Positions 23,014 to 27,807 of a stretch of 27,807 bases of DNA are shown piece by piece (position 1 is the stretch's first letter; each line of letters starts with the position of its first letter). The translations under genes and the position numbers were made by a program. The stretch is from a virus. The notes beneath the pieces are model-generated. The model saw only the letters and a list, made by a program, of their open reading frames with translations. It searched no databases and was not told the DNA's origin. The stretch covers positions 1 through 27,807 of the IMG/VR virus record IMGVR_UViG_3300021090_000089. One strand, written 5' to 3'.

Positions 23014-23393
23014 AACTTGTTCCCAGGCAGCATCTTCTCGAGCTGTTGGCGTACTGCCTTACGTGTGTTGGCCTTCACCGTCTCCTCGGTCTGATCGATC
23101 GCAGGTCGTGCTGAAGGCTTGCCCTTCGGCATTCTCTTCGTGCCGAACTCAAGCCAAAACGGGTACGGTGGTTTGACGATGTCGGTTCCGATCACTATGC
23201 GATGCTGCTCACGAACGATCTGAATGCTGCGTCGATACATGCCTGTCTTGTAGGGAGCGAGTTGTCGCCAACGATTACGCGTTGGCATCGCTCCGACCTC
23301 TAGACCGTTCAGCAGAATCTCTTCCGCAACTGCGGGAGTCAGCTTACGCAAGTCACGTAGTAGGATACCGGCTCCCTTCACAGATTTAGCCAA
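23010..23393 (-). CDS. HK97 gp10-like head-tail protein
   Basis: 127 residues. The core motif YKTGMYRRSI, then YPFWLEFGTKRMP, then PSARPAIDQT is characteristic of the HK97 gp10-like family (usually KTG.LR...VEFGT...PARPFL). It acts in head-tail joining or tail completion. The start overlaps the preceding gene by 8 nt. Confidence 0.85.
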   Translation of the reverse strand: MAKSVKGAGILLRDLRKLTPAVAEEILLNGLEVGAMPTRNRWRQLAPYKTGMYRRSIQIVREQHRIVIGTDIVKPPYPFWLEFGTKRMPKGKPSARPAIDQTEETVKANTRKAVRQQLEKMLPGNKL

Positions 23394-23784
23394 GGCGCAT
23401 CTCCTGGCAGATGAACATCTGCCCTACCGACTGACTGTCTTGCACAGTCGCTTCTCGCACGTACAAACGAGAGCCGTCGGACAGTTGCACAGCAAGCTGT
23501 GGAGCCACCTGAGGATTCCCGATGAGCGGGATCTCGAAGGACGCGAACGTCAGTACAATGGCAACAACACCGATCCAAGTTCGCTCGGCCGTAAACTGGC
23601 CTGGGTTCTGCTTCGTATAGTGGAAGCAAGGAATAACGACTGCGTTTGGCACGGGCAGTAGATTCTCTACCGGCTGTCCGGCGGCATTAGTCGTCGGGTC
23701 GTCGTATAGGAGTGTGAAGGTGTCAGGACACAGCTTGCTGAGCATCGTCTTCAACCTCATCGAGTTCACTAACTTACGCGCCAC
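23386..23784 (-). CDS. head closure/stopper-like protein
   Basis: 132 residues, beta-rich, between the connector and the gp10-like gene. The sequence (DTFTLLYDDPTTNAAGQPV, IPCFHYTKQNPGQF, VQLSDGSRLYVREATVQD) resembles the phage head-tail adaptor/stopper group (gp16 of SPP1 type, DUF3599-like), a family that is poorly conserved. The assignment leans on gene order. It overlaps the preceding connector gene by 11 nt. Confidence 0.65.
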   Translation of the reverse strand: MARKLVNSMRLKTMLSKLCPDTFTLLYDDPTTNAAGQPVENLLPVPNAVVIPCFHYTKQNPGQFTAERTWIGVVAIVLTFASFEIPLIGNPQVAPQLAVQLSDGSRLYVREATVQDSQSVGQMFICQEMRLG

Positions 23785-24160
23785 TGATATCCCTCCCCAA
23801 CCAGCGTCGCCACGTGAATTCGTCGACGACGTTCGTTGTCTCTAGCACGCCAGGCACGATCTCCTCGGCTGTGGCGTCGATCACTTCAGCGTTCTCTCGA
23901 AGCACATTCGCGCGTGCGTATAGTGTTTCTGCGTCGCGTGCGCCATCGAACTGCAGGTCTGCAATCCTACGCGCCTTCAGCAGCATCACAGTGTCCGATG
24001 CGATCGTCTCGAGTGCGAGCGCAGTGGCGTAGGCAACGCTGTCTTGCGACATGGCGAGGAACGCATCAATCTCGCCGTCAATGAAGATCGGATCCGTCTC
24101 GTCCTTGTCAGGGATGAGCAATCGTACGCGTCCTGCAGTAGTTGTGTAGTCGATGGGCAT
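23774..24160 (-). CDS. head-tail connector protein (gp6/gp15-like)
   Basis: 128 residues, mainly helical. It opens with TTAGRVRLLIPDKDE and IDGEIDAFLAMSQDSV, then ATALALETIASD and MLLKARRIADLQFDGARDA, the typical pattern of the phage adaptor (gp6-like, DUF4054-like) that binds under the portal. Gene order is consistent: after the capsid gene and before the stopper. Confidence 0.8.
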   Translation of the reverse strand: MPIDYTTTAGRVRLLIPDKDETDPIFIDGEIDAFLAMSQDSVAYATALALETIASDTVMLLKARRIADLQFDGARDAETLYARANVLRENAEVIDATAEEIVPGVLETTNVVDEFTWRRWLGRDISGA

Positions 24161-24169
24161 TGGACCCTC

Positions 24170-24361
24170 TTAGCTTACAGAAGGTGTCGTCTTGAGGGGC
24201 TCACTTGAGCGCTTCGGTTCCACGAGGGAACCTTGCAAGCGACCAGCTTCGATCGCTACGATCTCACGCTTCTGCGCCTTCAGCGTCAGAATGTCTTGAT
24301 CGATTGCGTCTTTCGCTTTTGCCAACTCCTGGTTGGTCAGTTCACTGAATTTCTTAGTCAT
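24170..24361 (-). CDS. small helical hypothetical protein
   Basis: 63 residues, first gene after the terminator hairpin that follows the capsid gene. The first 38 residues are a charged helix (LTNQELAKAKDAIDQDILTL) likely to be coiled-coil; the rest is polar. Many siphophages have such a short ORF between capsid and connector. The ATG has GAGG upstream. Function unknown. Confidence 0.65.
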   Translation of the reverse strand: MTKKFSELTNQELAKAKDAIDQDILTLKAQKREIVAIEAGRLQGSLVEPKRSSEPLKTTPSVS

Positions 24362-24377
24362 GGGACCTCACTAGAAC

Positions 24378-24403
24378 GTGGAGCGGTCTTGCGACCGCTC
24401 CAC
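24378..24403 (-). terminator. hairpin between capsid and connector genes (terminator or attenuator)
   Basis: On the minus strand GTGGAGCGGTC pairs with GACCGCTCCAC over 11 bp, with the GNRA-type tetraloop GCAA. It lies 21 nt after the capsid stop and 17 nt before the next start. Phages often use such a partial terminator to make capsid mRNA exceed downstream mRNA. Confidence 0.75.
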
Positions 24404-24424
24404 CTGTTGAATCGTCACGTACTA

Positions 24425-25618
24425 CTAAGGAGCCGCTGTGCCCTTGCTGGCGACAGTCATCTTCGGATCCATCCGCTGTCCGCCAAAGATATGACGGACC
24501 TTGTACTCGAGTGTCTCGGTATCGAAGTCCATTGGCATGGCATCGGCACCGGAGAGTACGACAGTGTTTGGCGCCTTCATCGAGATCGTAGGCGCTTCGT
24601 AACCGCGCAGGAAGCCTACTTCCAACGCAGGCATGGAACCATTCGGGTCCGCAAACAAGTACCACGACGTGTTACCGTTCGTGGTCGAGATCACAGGCAG
24701 GTAGGGTTCCACGTGCAGTTGGACGCGGTTCTTCATCCAGTTGTTAGTGACTAAGCGCTCTGCAGCAGAGTCTGCACCAACGATCAACTGGATCGCGTTC
24801 AAGATGTTCTGCGCTGTGATTTCCAACGCAGGCGGTACCACCAAGTGGACCATGTCAATGGCGATCGGTTCACCATCCGCATCACGCTGCTTCGACAGCA
24901 AAGTGATTGCGGCTTGCAGACCAGGGATACCAAGGACAGGGTTGTCCAAAGGTGCACCGTTGGCGATCGTGATGAGGTTCTTGCTGCCTGCGGTGTAGAA
25001 GGAAGCGTGCGGTCCATTCGTGTCTGCGTATAAGGCCGTCACGAACTTGCGTTCACTGCGGTTCGCAGCACGCGCATGACGCCGAGGGATATCCGTCAGG
25101 ATATCAAGGTCGTCGTTGATCCACGACTCAAAGTCGAAGCCGAGCTTGCGCCCGTACTTCAATACGGCGTACTCGTACTTGCCTTCCGTCAGTGTAGCGA
25201 GCTTGTACTCGCCCTGAGGCAGTACACGCGGCAACACACCTTCAGCGCCGTCAACGCGGAAGCGCTTGACAGTACGGAAGTCACGCACACGTGCTACACG
25301 AGCGAACTGTCGCCACGTGGAGGGTGCGTCGTTGTAGAAGCCCAAAAGCATGCGGTCGAGCACGTCTCCGAAGAGCAGCGGGAAGTCCGCAGAGCCCATG
25401 GCTTCGTACAGTTTCGTGCTTGGCAGAGATCCCGCAACAACTGCTGTCACGGTTTCTGTGAGCGCAACGAGGCGCTCTTGATATACGGGCTGAGAGCGGT
25501 AGCGACGAATCGCATGTGCTCCTAATCCCAATAAGCGATCAGGTGACGCCTGACTGGCATCCATCTGCGCTTCGAGTTGCAGTTCGACCCCGGGGGTCGT
25601 TTCATCAGGTGCGGGCAT
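24425..25618 (-). CDS. major capsid protein
   Basis: 397 residues. Sequence pieces LYEAMGSADFPLLFGDVLDR, STWRQFARVARVRDFRTVKR, EYAVLKYGRKLGFDFES and the late DTETLEYKVRHIFGGQRMDP fit the HK97-fold major capsid family of siphophages (a Mu gpT-like relative). RBS AAGGAGAACAC precedes the ATG. It lies between the decoration protein and the terminator hairpin, i.e. the normal site for the most highly expressed late gene. The N-terminal 30 residues are loosely conserved and may be processed by the protease encoded at 26051. Confidence 0.88.
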   Translation of the reverse strand: MPAPDETTPGVELQLEAQMDASQASPDRLLGLGAHAIRRYRSQPVYQERLVALTETVTAVVAGSLPSTKLYEAMGSADFPLLFGDVLDRMLLGFYNDAPSTWRQFARVARVRDFRTVKRFRVDGAEGVLPRVLPQGEYKLATLTEGKYEYAVLKYGRKLGFDFESWINDDLDILTDIPRRHARAANRSERKFVTALYADTNGPHASFYTAGSKNLITIANGAPLDNPVLGIPGLQAAITLLSKQRDADGEPIAIDMVHLVVPPALEITAQNILNAIQLIVGADSAAERLVTNNWMKNRVQLHVEPYLPVISTTNGNTSWYLFADPNGSMPALEVGFLRGYEAPTISMKAPNTVVLSGADAMPMDFDTETLEYKVRHIFGGQRMDPKMTVASKGTAAP

Positions 25619-25657
25619 AGTTAGTGTTCTCCTTCACAGTTGAGATAGTGCTACTGC

Positions 25658-26029
25658 CTAGTAGCCGATCTTGACGTCGATGGTACCGGTTGAGCCAGCA
25701 CCGACGGTTCCGAGGGCGTATCCGTAGCGCACACCGGTTGCTTTCTTGGAAAGCTTCGGAGTGTCTGCGGTCACGTAGTAGATGATATCGCCGACAGCAA
25801 CAGCGGAGTTCCCACCGCCATCGATGCCTTTGACGCTCAATGCGGCGCCGCCGTTGAGCTTGACAGAAGTGTAACCGTTGAGTGGATCAGTTGCGTCCGC
25901 GATCTCGTTCGTGAGTGCGACGCCTGGCAGCTGACCAACCAACACCGGATCACCTTCAGCAGGTGTCGCAGGATCCGTACAAACTAACGGAAGCTGGTCT
26001 GCCTTATCGTAAGTAACAGTTGAGGGCAT
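25658..26029 (-). CDS. DUF2190-like capsid decoration protein
   Basis: 123 residues, beta-rich, with GDPVLVGQLPGVALTNEI near the N terminus and AVAVGDIIYY then GYALGTVGAGSTGTIDVKI at the C terminus, the features of DUF2190 proteins that sit between protease and capsid genes and stabilise heads. RBS AAGGAGAACTG precedes the start. Confidence 0.82.
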   Translation of the reverse strand: MPSTVTYDKADQLPLVCTDPATPAEGDPVLVGQLPGVALTNEIADATDPLNGYTSVKLNGGAALSVKGIDGGGNSAVAVGDIIYYVTADTPKLSKKATGVRYGYALGTVGAGSTGTIDVKIGY

Positions 26030-26050
26030 GGTTCAGTTCTCCTTTGAGTA

Positions 26051-27487
26051 TTAGTTTCGTCCTCGGGCAGCGTTTGATGCAGCAGCCTTCGAAAGCCCGA
26101 GTTTTTCGAAGCTTGCGTTCAAGCGTTCAGTCACCTGAGTCGCTTGCTCTGGAGTCACCAGGTCCACGTCGGTAACGTCACGTTCACCCAGTCCACGGAC
26201 AGTTGACTTTGAAGTCGTCACTGCAGCCTTGACAGCAGTAGCAACGAGTCCCAGATACTTCTCCTGGAACTGCTCAATGGTCTGACACTCTGTCATGAGT
26301 GCGTCGCCACGTTTGCGAAGCTCCGGAAGCATAGGAGCGAGCGAAGGCGCAACGATCGTGCTGAGCACAACGTTGACAGCTTCTCCCATCTTCACACGCA
26401 GTAGTGCAGGAGCCATCGCATCTCGTACAACCTGTGCAGCGCGTTCAGCAAACGTCGGTTGCTCTGCAACTGGCGCTTCCTCTGCTGCAACGGGTTCAGT
26501 AACGGGAGTCTCGCTTGACGCGGACTCTTCGCTAACTTGTGACACCTCTGGATCGCTCCACGGCATCCGGATGAACAGGTCGGGAGCGCTCTTCATAACG
26601 GCTTTGTGGAACGCGTCCATCGACGCTTCCAAAGCTTCCATGATCACTTTTCGTTCTGCGTCCGTGATCGTCGAGGAACCGAACATCTCGTCAACCCACG
26701 CAGTAAGGTTCGCATGCATCTTCGAACTCAAGTACTGCGCAGTATTAGCGCGTTCGACGACCTCGATCGGATCTGACTCGTGGAGTAGCACACTGATGGG
26801 TGAGGCACTTTCGATCGCCGCTACTACTGCTCCACCAGCGCCGGCCTTCGTCACAAAGTCGACACTGTTGTAGGGAGATGGAATCAGCTTCTCGATGATC
26901 ATGCCGTTCTTGCCTTCAACCTCACCAGCCTTACCTGTACCGAGGGCGTGAATGCTTACGCCGATGAAGGGTGCGGCTTCCTTCAGGAAAGGTCGGAACG
27001 CTTCGAAGACTTTTGCCTTCGAGTACAATCCTGGGCCTCGTGGGCCATCTCCCATCCAGTGAGCGTCTTCCATCAAGACCGCTCCGAGATCTCGCAGGCT
27101 TCGTTCTGGTCGGTCGGTTTCCTCTGAGAGTGACGGATGGTTTACGTACATATGCGTTCCACGTGGGAATGCACTGTTACCGTCACGCTTGAGCATCGAC
27201 TCTGCGTAGTAGCCGGATGAACCCCAGCCTGGCTTGATCACCTTCATGAGGTACTGCGAAGGCACCTGTCCGTTCGCTTCTGCCTCCATCGTGATGATCT
27301 CACCCGCGAATGGTTCGTCAAACAGAATCCCCTCACGAAGCATCTGCTTCGCATCCTTATTCGCTACACGTTCCTTCTCGAGCGCCGACTTCAAGGCTGT
27401 GGTGTGAGTGACCACCGCTTCTCGCGTGTCGACGTCCAGACTATCTAGGAACGCTTGGAACTGTTCCATTGCACCTGGCATCTCCAT
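26051..27487 (-). CDS. capsid maturation protease with C-terminal scaffold-like region
   Basis: 478 residues from the ATG at 27485-27487, chosen for AAAGGAGTA directly upstream (the longer frame starts at 27535 without an RBS). The protease domain (about 60-220) has MYVNHPSLSEETDRPERSL (His117), IGVSIHALG (Ser178) and NSVDFVTKAGAGG (Asp210), the His/Ser pattern of phage prohead proteases. Residues 240-400 are helical, with a Glu/Ala/Pro/Val-rich linker, and could serve as scaffold. The C-terminal tail is basic and could bind the capsid. It cleaves the head proteins after assembly, and separate scaffold protein is not seen, which supports the fusion. Confidence 0.85.
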   Translation of the reverse strand: MEMPGAMEQFQAFLDSLDVDTREAVVTHTTALKSALEKERVANKDAKQMLREGILFDEPFAGEIITMEAEANGQVPSQYLMKVIKPGWGSSGYYAESMLKRDGNSAFPRGTHMYVNHPSLSEETDRPERSLRDLGAVLMEDAHWMGDGPRGPGLYSKAKVFEAFRPFLKEAAPFIGVSIHALGTGKAGEVEGKNGMIIEKLIPSPYNSVDFVTKAGAGGAVVAAIESASPISVLLHESDPIEVVERANTAQYLSSKMHANLTAWVDEMFGSSTITDAERKVIMEALEASMDAFHKAVMKSAPDLFIRMPWSDPEVSQVSEESASSETPVTEPVAAEEAPVAEQPTFAERAAQVVRDAMAPALLRVKMGEAVNVVLSTIVAPSLAPMLPELRKRGDALMTECQTIEQFQEKYLGLVATAVKAAVTTSKSTVRGLGERDVTDVDLVTPEQATQVTERLNASFEKLGLSKAAASNAARGRN

Positions 27488-27501
27488 TACTCCTTTCGCC
27501 G

Positions 27502-27807
27502 TCAGTCGGCGTACGTTTGTAGTGAACACCTGCAACCTGGGAAACGCAGCGGTCGCATGTGGCCACTCGGGAATTGAGACTCGAGTGCGATCGCTTCTGC
27601 ACTCGCGTTCTCGTTACATCCGGCAGAGACACGATCGTCTCCGACGGTCAACCACGACTTCGTCATCTTGAACCCTGCAGCCGCTAGATCACGTCCAGCG
27701 AGCAGAGGTCCTTCGCAGTACGCGTCACCAACCTCCGTAACTGCAATGAGTTCAGCGCGTGTACGTAGGTGAGCCTGTGGTGTACCCACCCGAAACTCTT
27801 CGAAACG
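27502..27807 (-). CDS. Mu F/SPP1 gp7-like minor head protein, C-terminal part (truncated by window)
   Basis: At least 101 residues, the frame being open to the window edge; the GTG at 27789 is an internal valine, not a start. The sequence AHLRTRAELIAVTEVGDAYC, then KSWLTVGDDRVS, CNENA, and FPSGHMRPLRFPGCRCSLQT is the conserved C-terminal part of the Mu F-like head morphogenesis family. The R-x-E-x-x-x-x-x-T-E pattern and GCRC are present. It is probably injected or bound near the portal. The portal gene should lie beyond the right edge. Confidence 0.85.
   Translation of the reverse strand, partial: RFEEFRVGTPQAHLRTRAELIAVTEVGDAYCEGPLLAGRDLAAAGFKMTKSWLTVGDDRVSAGCNENASAEAIALESQFPSGHMRPLRFPGCRCSLQTYAD

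Noticed and set aside
1-27807. tRNA genes, CRISPR arrays, insertion sequences and integrase/attachment sites
   Set aside because: No cloverleaf with CCA-side pattern, no regularly spaced repeats with spacers, and no transposase or integrase motifs were seen by eye; a tRNA scan was not possible.

Overview
This window is part of the genome of a tailed double-stranded DNA phage (or prophage) with siphovirus-type architecture. It has HK97-type head genes, a connector set, a tail tube protein with no sheath gene beside it, the frameshifted tail chaperone pair and a TP901-type tape measure of 609 residues. No integrase, terminase, portal, endolysin, tRNA or CRISPR array is visible. The host cannot be named from the sequence. 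A sigma70-like promoter whose expected start point falls on the ATG at 495 (no Shine-Dalgarno) suggests a host that tolerates leaderless mRNA, as actinobacteria and deinococci do; this is inference.

Layout. Positions 1-13850 are read on the plus strand and carry replication, recombination, DNA modification and accessory genes. They are: the end of an SF2/SNF2 helicase, a Cas4/RecB-like nuclease, a Sak4-like ATPase with a DUF669 protein, a small Cys protein, a DpdA-like DNA transglycosylase, a Gat-QueC fusion, a uracil-DNA-glycosylase/PolA fusion, QueD, QueE, an HNH nuclease, FolE, and a run of small accessory genes. Positions 13939-27807 are read on the minus strand and carry the late genes. 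In transcription order (right to left) these are: a Mu-F-like head protein (cut by the window edge), capsid protease, decoration protein, major capsid protein, head-tail connectors, tail tube, chaperones, tape measure, tail tip, two paralogous fibre-like proteins and two membrane proteins probably used in lysis. A 15-bp perfect hairpin at 13871-13906 separates the two convergent blocks.

The central system is a complete 7-deazaguanine DNA hypermodification pathway. FolE makes dihydroneopterin triphosphate from GTP, QueD makes carboxy-tetrahydropterin, QueE makes CDG, and Gat-QueC uses glutamine-derived ammonia and ATP to make the amide and/or nitrile base. DpdA would exchange that base for guanine in DNA. 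The class II amidotransferase fused to QueC suggests that the product is the archaeosine-like dG+ rather than plain dPreQ0, by analogy with Enterobacteria phage 9g. The replicative polymerase gene sits in the middle of the pathway genes and most junctions overlap, so replication and modification are probably co-expressed.

The least explained signals are regulatory. Two intergenic regions (10594-10657 and 11378-11441) carry the same array of four CTAATC hexamers spaced 11, 21 and 11 bp, each ending exactly 15 bp before a -10-like box. A two-copy version lies at 435-451, upstream of the 495 promoter. A small ORF between the two arrays (11048-11227) is split by an in-frame amber codon, and a strong 12-bp hairpin lies 21 nt inside dpdA.
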